64,000 bases of DNA from Vibrio sp. 16. GTDB taxonomy: Bacteria; Pseudomonadota; Gammaproteobacteria; Enterobacterales; Vibrionaceae. The DNA lies in assembly GCF_963681195.1 (NCBI RefSeq), contig NZ_OY808998.1, forward strand, positions 248,001 to 312,000, read 5' to 3'. Below, in pieces: positions 1 through 8,456 of the stretch (positions are counted from its first letter, which is position 1; every line of letters starts with the position of its first letter). A model generated the notes under the pieces. The model was given only the letters and a program-made list of their open reading frames with translations, was not told the DNA's origin and did no database searches. The translations under genes were made by a program, and so were the position numbers.

Positions 1-403
1 GAAGCCACAATACGCCTTCATCAAGCTGATTCTTGTTCGGCAAATCAAGCTTATAGACTGTTTCGTAATAACTGGTGTACGCATTGATGTCAGCACCAAA
101 AGTTAAGCCCGCTTTTTCAAACAAGTTAATCACGTCGTTGGAGCTGAAGTTCTTACTGCCGTTAAACGCCATGTGCTCTAGAAAGTGGGCGTATCCGCGT
201 TGCTCTGCAGTTTCATGCGCCGAGCCGACATTAACGTACATTCGCAAAGAAACAGGTTCACTGGTGGTTGGATAAATGTGGAACTTTAGCCCGTTGCCAA
301 GCTCTCCTTTCGTCCAATTGGTGTCAGGTTGGATCGGTGTCGTCATTTCGGGTTGAGAGCAACCGACCAAGATCAATGAGAAGAACAATAGAATAATTCG
401 CAT
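1..403 (-). CDS. M16-family zinc peptidase, lipoprotein (N-terminal part)
   Basis: The protein runs off the left edge, so only about 134 N-terminal residues are visible. It starts MRIILLFF and has a lipobox ending LVGC, so it is probably a lipoprotein. The M16 (insulinase/pitrilysin) zinc motif HFLEH is present near residue 75, followed by MAFNGSKNF, which is typical of the family. The ATG at 403 is preferred over the ATG at 409 because AGAAG sits 7 bases before it. The likely role is degradation of peptides in the periplasm or at the outer membrane. Family assignment is firm; substrate unknown. Confidence 0.85.
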   Translation of the reverse strand, partial: MRIILLFFSLILVGCSQPEMTTPIQPDTNWTKGELGNGLKFHIYPTTSEPVSLRMYVNVGSAHETAEQRGYAHFLEHMAFNGSKNFSSNDVINLFEKAGLTFGADINAYTSYYETVYKLDLPNKNQLDEGVLWL

Positions 404-526
404 AGCCATACTTCTGTTGGTGATTTGCTTTGAAATATAACCCAAACAACTGTTTTTTTATAAAATTCAGATCATTTATAGAACATTACCCGCAATTGCA
501 GCAAATGATGTTTGGTGATAATATCA

Positions 527-546
527 ATCGCAATTCGACGATAGAC
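527..546. promoter_or_regulatory. Candidate ArsR operator, copy 1
   Basis: ATCGCAATTCGACGATAGAC lies 10 bases upstream of the arsR start. An 18/20-identical copy occurs at 949-968, just upstream of the arsenite transporter. Each copy contains ATCG-N8-CGAT dyad ends. Repetition upstream of both genes of the module suggests a regulator-binding site. This is inference from sequence only. Confidence 0.5.
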
Positions 547-556
547 TATCTATATT

Positions 557-898
557 ATGTCCCGACAATGTAATCTCACCAATCAACAGGCGCTCGCATC
601 AACACAAGCGCAACTCGAACAAGAAGCACAGTTCGCTATGCAAGCAAAGGCGTTGTCGCACCCTGCTCGCGTTCGAATCCTAAAAATACTGTGTACACTC
701 GAAAAACTCGGTGGTTGCCTCAATAGTGATTTGGTTTCTGAACTTGGCTTAGCTCAATCAACGGTCTCCGAACACCTTCGAATTCTCAAGCAAGCCAACT
801 TTATTCATGCACAGCCCAACCCACCCAAGGTGTGCTATCGCGTGAATCGAGAAACGATCAGCCAGTTCAACCACTTGTTCGACGCTATTTTTAATTAA
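557..898 (+). CDS. arsR: ArsR-family metalloregulator of the arsenic module
   Basis: This 113-aa winged-helix repressor has the ArsR/SmtB signature: LSHPARVRIL (residues 33-42), then a helix-turn-helix with LAQSTVSEHLRILK (65-78). It lies 86 bases upstream of an ACR3 arsenite carrier on the same strand, so it should repress that gene and itself until As(III) or Sb(III) binds. The classic alpha-3 ELCVCDL cysteine pair is absent. Cysteines are at 5, 46, 54 and 93, so the metal site must be built differently, as in other divergent ArsR types. The SD is weak. A palindromic ATAGACTATCTAT at 541-553 and the repeat at 527-546 are candidate operator DNA. Confidence 0.9.
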   Translation: MSRQCNLTNQQALASTQAQLEQEAQFAMQAKALSHPARVRILKILCTLEKLGGCLNSDLVSELGLAQSTVSEHLRILKQANFIHAQPNPPKVCYRVNRETISQFNHLFDAIFN

Positions 899-948
899 TC
901 TGACATCTCCTTGGCGTATAACGGTTTTCATCAAAGCAGAATGAAAAT

Positions 949-968
949 ATCGCCATTCGACGATAAAC
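949..968. promoter_or_regulatory. Candidate ArsR operator, copy 2
   Basis: ATCGCCATTCGACGATAAAC lies 16 bases before the transporter start codon and is an 18/20 match to the copy at 527-546. Its position suggests either separate regulation of the transporter or a second operator within the operon. Inferred from repetition and position. Confidence 0.5.
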
Positions 969-984
969 GAAACAAGGCAAGATT

Positions 985-2043
985 ATGACCACACAAGCAT
1001 TAACCGAGAATGCCGCAAACAATATGAGTTTTTTGGATCGTTACCTAACCGTCTGGATTTTCGTCGCTATGGCGTTAGGCGTTGCGATTGGCGTCTTTTT
1101 CCCTGCAGTGGCGCAGTTAAATGAAACGCTATCAGTAGGCAGTACCAATATACCGCTGGCGATTGGACTCATCCTGATGATGTACCCGCCACTTGCAAAA
1201 GTGGATTACTCATTGCTAGGGAAAGTAAAGCAAGATAAGCAATCCATCGCGCTTTCTCTTATCATGAACTGGATTGTCGGCCCTATCTTGATGTTTATTC
1301 TGGCGATTACGTTTTTGGGTGATCACCCAGGTTACATGGTCGGGATTATTTTGATTGGCTTGGCGCGCTGCATCGCCATGGTTTTGGTTTGGAATGATAT
1401 CGGAGGTGGCAACAAAGAGTATGGCGCAGCGCTAGTCGCGATTAACAGCGCTTTCCAAATTGTGACTTACAGTTTTATGGCATGGCTATTCATCACGGTA
1501 TTGCCTCCTCTTTTGGGGTACCAAGGGTTCGCTGTCGATATTTCTATGGTCGACATCGCGCAAAGTGTGTTGATTTATCTTGGCATTCCTTTTATCGCTG
1601 GTTTTTTGAGCCGTAAGATTCTGGTCAGTCGCAAAGGCGAACAGTGGTACAACGAGGTGTTTATTCCGCGAATTTCGCCAATCACTCTTATCGCGCTTCT
1701 TGCGACTATCGTTCTGATGTTCAGTTTAAAAGGCGATATGATCGTTGAACTTCCGGTGGACGTCCTGCGTGTTGCTTTACCACTGGCGATCTACTTTGTT
1801 GTGATGTTCTTCGCCAGCTTCTACATCGGTAAGAAACTGGGTATCGACTACGACAAAAACGCCTCTATTGCGTTCACCGCAACAGGAAATAATTTTGAAC
1901 TGGCCATCGCCGTGTCGATTGCGGTATTTGGCATCAATTCCGACCAAGCGTTCGCAGGGGTGATTGGTCCACTAATTGAAGTGCCTGTGTTGATTGCGCT
2001 GGTAAATATCGCCTTAAGATTGAAAGCCAAGTACCACCAATAA
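985..2043 (+). CDS. acr3: ACR3-family arsenite efflux permease
   Basis: A 352-aa inner-membrane protein with about ten hydrophobic segments. It has the ACR3 hallmarks: a [13 protein letters not shown] segment around residue 135 containing the family's essential cysteine, and a [16 protein letters not shown] segment around 300. It extrudes As(III) and possibly Sb(III), driven by the proton motive force. The start follows AAGGCAAG. It is downstream of arsR and ends at a clear hairpin. No arsenate reductase (arsC) is adjacent, so reduction must occur elsewhere or arsenite is the direct substrate. Confidence 0.93.
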   Translation: MTTQALTENAANNMSFLDRYLTVWIFVAMALGVAIGVFFPAVAQLNETLSVGSTNIPLAIGLILMMYPPLAKVDYSLLGKVKQDKQSIALSLIMNWIVGPILMFILAITFLGDHPGYMVGIILIGLARCIAMVLVWNDIGGGNKEYGAALVAINSAFQIVTYSFMAWLFITVLPPLLGYQGFAVDISMVDIAQSVLIYLGIPFIAGFLSRKILVSRKGEQWYNEVFIPRISPITLIALLATIVLMFSLKGDMIVELPVDVLRVALPLAIYFVVMFFASFYIGKKLGIDYDKNASIAFTATGNNFELAIAVSIAVFGINSDQAFAGVIGPLIEVPVLIALVNIALRLKAKYHQ

Positions 2044-2057
2044 AAAGCGAATGTAAG

Positions 2058-2080
2058 AAGAGGAGCTCAGTGCTCCTCTT
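2058..2080. terminator. Hairpin terminator between acr3 and the convergent EAL gene
   Basis: A 9-bp stem AAGAGGAGC/GCTCCTCTT with loop TCAGT, starting 15 bases after the acr3 stop. It lies between convergent genes and may act on both strands. The T run is short. Confidence 0.75.
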
Positions 2081-2098
2081 TAACAACTTGATGATACA

Positions 2099-4156
2099 TT
2101 AGCATTGATGGCCGTCACACGAATCCATCAGTTCGCACACCTCTTCTAACGGCATCGGTTTGTAAAAGTAGTAACCTTGAATCAAAGAAATACCTTGCTG
2201 AGTCACGAAGTCTAACTCTTGCTCTGTTTCGACGCCTTCAACAACCGTTTTTGCCCCCGTTGCTCGAACCAACTCTGTGGTTAAGCGAAACAGCTCTCGG
2301 CCTTTCTCCTGCGTCAAGTTCACAACCAAAGATCGGTCAATCTTGACCTTATCAAACTCGTACTTACACAGATAACCGATCGACGAATACCCCGAGCCAA
2401 AATCGTCCAGCGCGATTTGAATACCAAGCTCACGAAGTGATTTCAACACACTACTCGTTGCTAACTCATCTTGGATCAATAGCTCTTCGGTGATTTCAAA
2501 CTCCACCTGAGTAAAATCAACATCGCTCTGTTCGATAAGTTTACTCACACTCGCAGCAAATCCGTTGACTAAAAACGTTTCAGGAGAAACGTTAATGGAT
2601 ACTTTAAAGTTAGGGTTGCTCGCAAGATCGCACACTTCATAGAGCGCTTGCTTGATCACCCACAAATCCAGTTCAGACGTCAGCCCTAACTTGTTAAAGT
2701 AAGACAAAAAGGTTGGCGGAGTAATCACCCCATCGTAACTGCGGTGCCTTACCAAGACTTCCATCGAGCAAACACACGAGTTTTTAATGTCGTACTGAGG
2801 TTGATAGTAAAGTACAAAATCGCCATTTTGCTGCAAATCTCTGATTGCCTTTTGCGCCACAAGATTACTGCTGACGTGCGGGAACAGGCCATTCACACTG
2901 CGTCCACTTCCGACCTCCTCATAGTTGAAAAAGTCATCACAGGTCTCTTTCGAAAACAACTTGTTTGAGCCAGCCACTTGATCCATCTGCTTAAAAAACG
3001 GCAAGTAGATTGCCATACCAATCACTATGATCACGACTTGAAGAATGCTCGCGGCAATATCGCCACTTGTCGCAAGATACCCACTCATCAGTGGAGGCGT
3101 CATCCAACTAATAAATTCAGAAACCGGCGCCACCCAACCCATTGAAATCGCAAAATACGCGAGTAAGATTCCCGTGATCGGCGCGAGCATGAATGGAACA
3201 AGCAGCACCGGGTTAAAGATGACGGGTAAGCCGAACAGCACAGGTTCATTAATGTTAAACACACTCAAAACCAGTGCTGCCAAAGCCAGTGCGCGATACC
3301 CTCTATTTTTGGCAAAGAACAACATGCAAAATACCAAACTGAGCGTATTGCCCGCCCCGCCGATACCCGCGTAAATGTCGTAAAAATTACTGGTGAGAAT
3401 GGGCAACGGCGTACCAAACTGCGCATTCATCTCAAAACTTGATTGAGTTAATGCATACAGCTCAGATTTGTATGGTGAGAAAATAATGTGCCCATTGATG
3501 CCAATCGACCAGAACAGATTCCTTAGGAACTCATACCAAATCGCGTCAAACAACGAGTGAGTATCAAGAGATGGCAACAAGCTTTGTATATACGAGTTGG
3601 TTTCTAGCCAGTAGCCAACCGCATAGCCCGCGCAAACATATAAAGTGACCAGCAACAATGTGCCCAATACAAGGTTGAGTGACTGATCGACAACATTTGG
3701 CAACTCCGAACGGATGATCCAATTCTTAGAGATTAATCCCCTCACGCTAAACGCTATTAATGCAGGAGTGATGATCGCCAAAGGATAGTTGGATGGCAGT
3801 ACAGAGCCCGCATGCAGCAATCCCCACTCGTTACACAAGATGATGTAAATAAGCAAAGACGGAGTAATGACGGTGGTGCGGGACAGACGATGAAGACGCG
3901 CCAAAAAGTCTGAAAAATAGACAAGCAGCAAGATCGGAAACATTTTCCAAACTAAGGTGCTCACGAACAGAACATGGCTGCCGATTTTTTCAAACCCGAT
4001 GACGTTTAACCCATTGCCAATCAACATACTGAATGCAGAAAGCAAGGAGACTGGCAGCAACATTACAAATACATTACACAAGCCATTTAAGTACGCGTTT
4101 TCTGATACTCGCACGAAAAACGCATACATGGGCTTGTTATCAAACAGGAACTTCAT
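2099..4156 (-). CDS. Membrane c-di-GMP phosphodiesterase, PTS EIIC-like sensor plus EAL domain
   Basis: A 685-aa fusion. Residues 1 to about 400 are a multi-pass membrane region resembling a PTS EIIC (cellobiose/lactose type) permease. Residues about 430-680 are an EAL domain with a complete catalytic set: MEVLVRH in the EAL position, FEITEELL, ALDDFGSGYSS, KIDRS, VVEGVET and QGYYFYKPM. It should hydrolyse c-di-GMP, with the EIIC-like part sensing a sugar or PTS state rather than transporting; no EIIA or EIIB domain is visible. The gene is convergent with acr3 and monocistronic. A leader of up to 300 bases precedes it. Confidence 0.88.
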   Translation of the reverse strand: MKFLFDNKPMYAFFVRVSENAYLNGLCNVFVMLLPVSLLSAFSMLIGNGLNVIGFEKIGSHVLFVSTLVWKMFPILLLVYFSDFLARLHRLSRTTVITPSLLIYIILCNEWGLLHAGSVLPSNYPLAIITPALIAFSVRGLISKNWIIRSELPNVVDQSLNLVLGTLLLVTLYVCAGYAVGYWLETNSYIQSLLPSLDTHSLFDAIWYEFLRNLFWSIGINGHIIFSPYKSELYALTQSSFEMNAQFGTPLPILTSNFYDIYAGIGGAGNTLSLVFCMLFFAKNRGYRALALAALVLSVFNINEPVLFGLPVIFNPVLLVPFMLAPITGILLAYFAISMGWVAPVSEFISWMTPPLMSGYLATSGDIAASILQVVIIVIGMAIYLPFFKQMDQVAGSNKLFSKETCDDFFNYEEVGSGRSVNGLFPHVSSNLVAQKAIRDLQQNGDFVLYYQPQYDIKNSCVCSMEVLVRHRSYDGVITPPTFLSYFNKLGLTSELDLWVIKQALYEVCDLASNPNFKVSINVSPETFLVNGFAASVSKLIEQSDVDFTQVEFEITEELLIQDELATSSVLKSLRELGIQIALDDFGSGYSSIGYLCKYEFDKVKIDRSLVVNLTQEKGRELFRLTTELVRATGAKTVVEGVETEQELDFVTQQGISLIQGYYFYKPMPLEEVCELMDSCDGHQC

Positions 4157-4460
4157 TGACTAAGCCTAAGGTCAAATCACAGTTTACGACATGCTCCCGT
4201 CTATGAGTTGCCCTACCAAATCGGTCTTAACTGCCCATTTTGATAGCTCACCCACGGGTGCGTTTCTGCCCTCTAATCAAGAGCAAGGCTTATATAAGTA
4301 GCGAGTCCTTAATTGTAATTTTTCCTGAGCACTGCACGAAGTGAGCGCTGCGCAAATATCAGATATAAGCAACCAGGCGCACCATACTCGCTTTCAATCA
4401 TCAGATCGAATCACAGTTTCTATCGTAACAACAAAACTCACCTTTGCTGAATCGATATAG
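4157..4460. other. Intergenic region upstream of the EAL gene
   Basis: About 300 bases with no credible ORF, between the GFA stop and the EAL start; both genes are on the minus strand. On the minus strand it contains GC-rich stretches that could fold. I compared it by eye with the GEMM c-di-GMP riboswitch consensus and did not find its conserved GGGAC/GCAAA core. It presumably holds the EAL promoter and leader. Confidence 0.4.
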
Positions 4461-4856
4461 CTAGCGGTCAGCGGGATGATTAACCCCATCGTGAGTGACG
4501 ACGTCACCAATATCGAACGGGTTAACACCCTCAAGGCACCCTAGGTTATAACCGAATTCATCGGGTGCCGAGCGTCTTTGATGATGGGTATAAATACCGC
4601 AGTGTTTGCAGAAGTAATGCTTAGCAGTATGAGTATTGAATTGATATAGCTTAAGCGCCTCTTCTCCTTTGAGAATTTTGATCCCGTCAAGCTTAACCGA
4701 CGCAACAATAGCCCCTCGACGTCGGCACATAGAGCAATCACAACGCCTTGGTTTCTCGACACCATTAGGCAATGTCAGCTCAAGCTCCACACTGCCACAA
4801 TGACATGTGAGCAAATGCTTCTCTTTGATTTCCGTTGGACCAATTTTCTTGAACAT
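4461..4856 (-). CDS. GFA-family (CENP-V/GFA domain) zinc protein
   Basis: A 131-aa protein with the GFA zinc-cysteine pattern: CHCGSVELEL near residue 19, CDCSMCRRRG near 39 and FCKHCGIYTHHQ near 82. The named member is a glutathione-dependent formaldehyde-activating enzyme, but most small GFA proteins are uncharacterised. It lies 24 bases downstream of the MscS-like gene on the same strand, so it is probably co-transcribed. The start is preceded by AAGGAGAACAAGG, a strong SD. Confidence 0.85.
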   Translation of the reverse strand: MFKKIGPTEIKEKHLLTCHCGSVELELTLPNGVEKPRRCDCSMCRRRGAIVASVKLDGIKILKGEEALKLYQFNTHTAKHYFCKHCGIYTHHQRRSAPDEFGYNLGCLEGVNPFDIGDVVTHDGVNHPADR

Positions 4857-4880
4857 CCTTGTTCTCCTTAGCCAGTCTTA

Positions 4881-5729
4881 TTATTCGTCGGTTTCTTTGG
4901 GAAACCTTTCTTCATAAAGCGCCATAAAATCAGCACGAATGTCCTGCTCTAGATGGGTCGCTTTGTCGGTTGGACAAAACAGCATGAAATGCACAATCTG
5001 CTCACCCGTTGCACCACTAGTAATGTGGATATGTGGCTCTGAGCCTGGCAAGTCAACGCCTGCATGCTTTTCGATCACCGTGTTGTACCTTTTCGCTACG
5101 TCGCTGAAATAGCTGATGTGCCCGTCGATTTTCTCCATGATGTCAGGAATCATTGGGTATAGATTGACAAAAGACGGCACAATAATCGAAAAATCATGGT
5201 AGACATAACGCTTCATGAAATTGAGATTTTTGACTGGGTAGGTGAAGAACATGCTGTTTGGCAGCGTTGCCGTTTTTCCGGTGTAATGGTAATGACCGTG
5301 GTATAAGTCGATTTCTTGGATCACCGTCGCCATCATATTATGTTCAATCACTTCACCACATATTTTCCCCACTTCAATCCAGTCGCCAATTCGGAATGAA
5401 CGAGAGCTGGCTCTTTGAATCGAGCCCGTAAAACAGAGAATGATCTCTTTCGATGCGACAACAATAGCAACGGCAATGGCCGTCACCGATAAGGCAAATT
5501 CATTAATCTCAGATTGCCAAAGGACAAATAACAGTAAAACGGTGAGGACAAACGAACCATTCTTCGTTCTCGACATCCAATGACGCTGCTTTTCAGAAAC
5601 AAAAGCGACATCGCCTCTGATTTTCCATAATATGGTTCGGCGAACCAATACTACCAACACCACAATCAGTGCGGTAAAGACCAATTTATGAGTGAGAAGA
5701 AAATCAATAACGACCTGTACTTTCTCCAT
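4881..5729 (-). CDS. MscS-like mechanosensitive channel protein
   Basis: A 282-aa membrane protein with hydrophobic segments at about residues 13-30 and 58-95, then an MscS beta-domain region (SRSFRIGDWIEVG, residues about 109-121) and a soluble C-terminal domain. The pore helix equivalent lies around AIVVASKEIILCFTGSIQ. It probably releases solutes on hypo-osmotic shock or conducts ions. The helix-rich N-terminus is shorter than in large MscK types. First gene of a likely two-gene unit with the GFA gene. Confidence 0.82.
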   Translation of the reverse strand: MEKVQVVIDFLLTHKLVFTALIVVLVVLVRRTILWKIRGDVAFVSEKQRHWMSRTKNGSFVLTVLLLFVLWQSEINEFALSVTAIAVAIVVASKEIILCFTGSIQRASSRSFRIGDWIEVGKICGEVIEHNMMATVIQEIDLYHGHYHYTGKTATLPNSMFFTYPVKNLNFMKRYVYHDFSIIVPSFVNLYPMIPDIMEKIDGHISYFSDVAKRYNTVIEKHAGVDLPGSEPHIHITSGATGEQIVHFMLFCPTDKATHLEQDIRADFMALYEERFPKETDE

Positions 5730-5753
5730 ACTCGCTCCCTCTCTAATTATGAT

Positions 5754-5776
5754 TAAAGGGGCACATAGCCCCTTTA
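5754..5776 (-). terminator. Hairpin downstream of a degraded gene
   Basis: A stem TAAAGGGGC/GCCCCTTTA with loop ACATA, immediately after the stop codon of the remnant at 5779-5883 and upstream of the MscS-like gene. The T-rich tail on the minus strand is weak (TTTAATC at the stem base). Confidence 0.6.
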
Positions 5777-5778
5777 AA

Positions 5779-5883
5779 TTATTCGTATTTCAGAAAGGTA
5801 ACTTCCCACACATCCCCACTCGGGTCTAGTGCAATATGCCAATATTGTCGAGTGGTTAGCGCACTTTCACTCCCAATGATGTA
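5779..5883 (-). pseudogene. C-terminal remnant of an unknown gene
   Basis: On the minus strand an open stretch of 34 codons ends ...WEVTFLKYE-stop and is followed directly by a terminator hairpin. It has protein-like composition (QYWHIALDPSGDVWEV) but no start codon, and an in-frame TAG lies immediately upstream. This looks like the 3' end of a gene whose 5' part was deleted. Parent family not recognised. Confidence 0.5.
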
Positions 5884-5923
5884 CTAGGTAGTGTCTAACA
5901 AGCCAAACGGAATAGCGGCTTAA

Positions 5924-6406
5924 TCATTTATAGCGGGCAGAGGTAATAAACTGACCAAACGTTTCACACCATACAATGACCGTGTTGTAGTTGGCCGTTT
6001 CTACACTTTCAGGGATCGGTAACGAAAAACGATCGAAGGTTTTAACATCGCCAATTTGCACCATGGTGGATTTGTTTTGCAAGAAAGCCTGTTCCGTTTC
6101 AATGAACAGTGGTGAGAGGTAGAGCTTGTAATCAGGGCCAGGGGCAAGTTTGCCCACAAAGCCAATATGGTCATCACTGATGGAGACGGATCCTTCTCCC
6201 CAATGCAAAAAATCGCTGTCTTGTCTGTCGCGTTGAAACGTTCCAGTGTACAACGCGTTGTTCGTTACGCTTTGTACTTCATGCATCGCGGGGGACTGAG
6301 GTTGGGTAAGGATAGGCAGCGCGTAAATACCAAGAGCAAAGCCTATCCCACCAACAAGTAGGTGGCTGGCAACAAGTAAGATCCGTTTCATCATTATCGT
6401 GTTCAT
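5924..6406 (-). CDS. DM13-domain exported or membrane-anchored protein
   Basis: About 160 aa. An N-terminal hydrophobic helix (ILLVASHLLVGGIGFALGIY) acts as a signal or anchor. The remainder matches a DM13 domain: YTGTFQ, FLHWGEGSVSI, LAPGPDYKLYLSP and the C-terminal VIVWCETFGQFITSARY with its single conserved cysteine. DM13 domains are proposed to be redox or electron-transfer modules of extracytoplasmic proteins. The open frame extends to a TTG at 6412; I prefer the ATG at 6406, but ATGs at 6394 and 6391 are also possible because no strong SD is visible. Confidence 0.75.
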   Translation of the reverse strand: MNTIMMKRILLVASHLLVGGIGFALGIYALPILTQPQSPAMHEVQSVTNNALYTGTFQRDRQDSDFLHWGEGSVSISDDHIGFVGKLAPGPDYKLYLSPLFIETEQAFLQNKSTMVQIGDVKTFDRFSLPIPESVETANYNTVIVWCETFGQFITSARYK

Positions 6407-6469
6407 TTCCAATGGGCCTAAATTTAATGTACACGATAATCAACAAGATATCAGTGTTGCACCAAGTAA

Positions 6470-7699
6470 TTATTGATAGCGCAACGCGGTTTTCTCTGCC
6501 AATGTGACGATCACTTGCACCGCTTGCTCCATCCCTTCAATACTGATGAATTCATGAATGCCGTGGAAGTTGTACCCGCCAGTGAAAATGTTCGGGCATG
6601 GTAGCCCCATAAATGAAAGTCGAGCGCCATCGGTGCCGCCACGAATAGGCTTAATTTGAGGCTGAATATCACAGGCAATCATCGCCTCTTTAGCGAGCTC
6701 AATAATGTGCGGGTGAGGCTCAACCATCTCCTTCATGTTGAAATAACTGTCAGTAAGCCGAAGTTCCACACGTCCTTTGTCTAGCTTTTCGTTAAGTTCT
6801 GCGACCTTTTGCTCCATGAACGCCTTGCGCTTTTCTAAGCCATCTCGTTCAAAATCACGAATGATGTAACCCAGTTCACTGCGAGCAACGGACATTTCTG
6901 CAGATTTTAGGTGATAAAAGCCCTCGTACCCTTGGGTTGTTTCTGGAGTTTCATCGGCGGGCATCATAAGTTGAAACTGGGCCGCGATATTCATAGCGTT
7001 GACCATTTTATCTTTCGCGGTTCCAGGGTGAACATTGGTGCCGTAGCAGATCACATCCGCGCTGGTCGCATTGAAGTTTTCAAACTCCAACTCACCAACA
7101 GGTCCACCATCAATGGTATAAGCCCACTGCGCACCAAACTTTTCAACATCAAACAAGTTAGCACCGCGGCCAATTTCTTCATCTGGAGTGAAACCGATGC
7201 AAATGTCACCGTGAGGAATATCCGGATGAGCGATCAACTCTGCGATCGCAGAGATAATTTCCGCGATACCCGCTTTGTTGTCTGCGCCCAGTAGCGTCGA
7301 ACCATCTGTCGTGATCAAATTGTGCCCATGTAACTTGTGCAGTTCTGGATACTGAATCGGTGAGAGCACCTCATCGCCCTTTCCTAGCGCGATATCGCCC
7401 CCTTGATAATCTTCGATAAACTGAGGGTTCACATTCTCACCCGAAGCGTCAGGGGCGGTATCCATATGAGCGACAAAGCCAATTGCAGGCACCTCGTAAG
7501 CTACATTACTAGGTAGTTTTGCCATTAGGTAGCCGTTTGAGTCGAGCGAAACATCCGCCAGACCTAACTCAATGAGCTCCTGCTTTAAGAACTCTGCAAA
7601 CGTGTATTGGCCTGGGCTGCTTGGGCATTCTAGATTGTTCGGGTTCGATTGAGTGTTAAACGTGACGTAGCGTAAAAAGCGTTGAACAAGTTCATTCAT
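6470..7699 (-). CDS. pepT: Peptidase T (tripeptide aminopeptidase)
   Basis: A 409-aa M20B metallopeptidase. Zinc and catalytic motifs are all present: HMDTAPDAS (about 78-86), LLGADNKAG (about 139), [10 protein letters not shown] (about 171) and [13 protein letters not shown] (about 361). It removes N-terminal residues from tripeptides in the cytoplasm. The frame is open upstream to 7747, but the family start is MNELVQRFL at 7699. Monocistronic, about 90 bases from the DUF3429 gene. Confidence 0.96.
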   Translation of the reverse strand: MNELVQRFLRYVTFNTQSNPNNLECPSSPGQYTFAEFLKQELIELGLADVSLDSNGYLMAKLPSNVAYEVPAIGFVAHMDTAPDASGENVNPQFIEDYQGGDIALGKGDEVLSPIQYPELHKLHGHNLITTDGSTLLGADNKAGIAEIISAIAELIAHPDIPHGDICIGFTPDEEIGRGANLFDVEKFGAQWAYTIDGGPVGELEFENFNATSADVICYGTNVHPGTAKDKMVNAMNIAAQFQLMMPADETPETTQGYEGFYHLKSAEMSVARSELGYIIRDFERDGLEKRKAFMEQKVAELNEKLDKGRVELRLTDSYFNMKEMVEPHPHIIELAKEAMIACDIQPQIKPIRGGTDGARLSFMGLPCPNIFTGGYNFHGIHEFISIEGMEQAVQVIVTLAEKTALRYQ

Positions 7700-7789
7700 A
7701 GCAATATCTCTAACTTTTATGGTTTTAGTTCGTAATCTGGCCCCCATCCTACGCCTAATGTTTTAGAAAATTTTGCTATAAATCAGGTT

Positions 7790-8251
7790 TTAAGCGATCA
7801 GCGCAATACCGTGCATAACCACAACGCCCGATGTTAAACGGATTCGAAGCGTTTCATAGCCATTTGGTCCACGCTCTTGTTCTGAGTTCCTTAAGGCAAG
7901 CTCTGCGAGCAACACTAGCCCATAACTGACCGCGAGCAATATGAGCGCTAACCCCACATTGCTCCGCGCTAAAAGTAAGACGCCCCACGAAAGAATGGCA
8001 AACAAGTTACTGAGCAGCAAAGCGTTGCGGCTCATTCGATGTTTCGAATGATCAATAGCGTTCCCCCATAAAACGCCAGAGAGGAAACTCAGAATTACAA
8101 CACTGTAAAACACAAACATTTCCAGTCCGCCTACGCCGAACACACTAATGCTGTTAAGTTGCAAAACCAACCCTACGGCAAAAGGAACTAAGCCAAGGTA
8201 ACCCAAACTCAGCATCGTTGAGCGTGGTTGTTGCGTGCTTTTCACATTCAT
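7790..8251 (-). CDS. DUF3429 family inner-membrane protein
   Basis: A 153-aa protein with about five hydrophobic segments, for example LGYLGLVPFAVGLVLQL and FVFYSVVILSFLSGVLWGNA. The FLSGVLWG motif is characteristic of DUF3429. The start follows AAGGAGATTGAT, a strong SD. Function unknown. It is the conserved left neighbour of the displaced nupC 3' end. Confidence 0.8.
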   Translation of the reverse strand: MNVKSTQQPRSTMLSLGYLGLVPFAVGLVLQLNSISVFGVGGLEMFVFYSVVILSFLSGVLWGNAIDHSKHRMSRNALLLSNLFAILSWGVLLLARSNVGLALILLAVSYGLVLLAELALRNSEQERGPNGYETLRIRLTSGVVVMHGIALIA

Positions 8252-8286
8252 ATCAATCTCCTTATTCGTCGCCTTTTATACGTAAA

Positions 8287-8316
8287 AAAGCCCAAGAAGT
8301 TTCCTACTTGGGCTTT
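8287..8316 (-). terminator. Strong intrinsic terminator, ancestral nupC terminator
   Basis: Stem AAAGCCCAAG/CTTGGGCTTT with a T6 run on the minus strand. It sits just downstream of the nupC 3' relic at 8339-8419 and now also follows the giant gene. Its position suggests it originally terminated nupC. Confidence 0.85.
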
Positions 8317-8338
8317 CAATGCATCATTTAGTTAGTAC

Positions 8339-8419
8339 TTAGAGAAGGATAAAAATACCCGCTAAACACGCACTCATTAGGTTGGCTAATGTACCCGCTG
8401 ATACCGAGGTTAGCAACTT
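8339..8419 (-). pseudogene. Relic of the nupC 3' end
   Basis: On the minus strand it encodes AGTLANLMSACLAGIFILL-stop, exactly the C-terminus of intact NupC at 21108. The DNA matches 21108-21190 closely apart from an 11-base deletion (about 8398) and mostly synonymous changes. It is a detached tail left beside the original terminator and marks the left edge of an inserted block. Confidence 0.88.
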
Positions 8420-8456
8420 AACCCACGAGGTTTGATAAACGATTAAAGCGATGAAC

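Noticed and set aside
4157..4460. Possible c-di-GMP riboswitch before the EAL gene
   Set aside because: By eye the sequence lacks the conserved GEMM core and tetraloop-receptor pattern.
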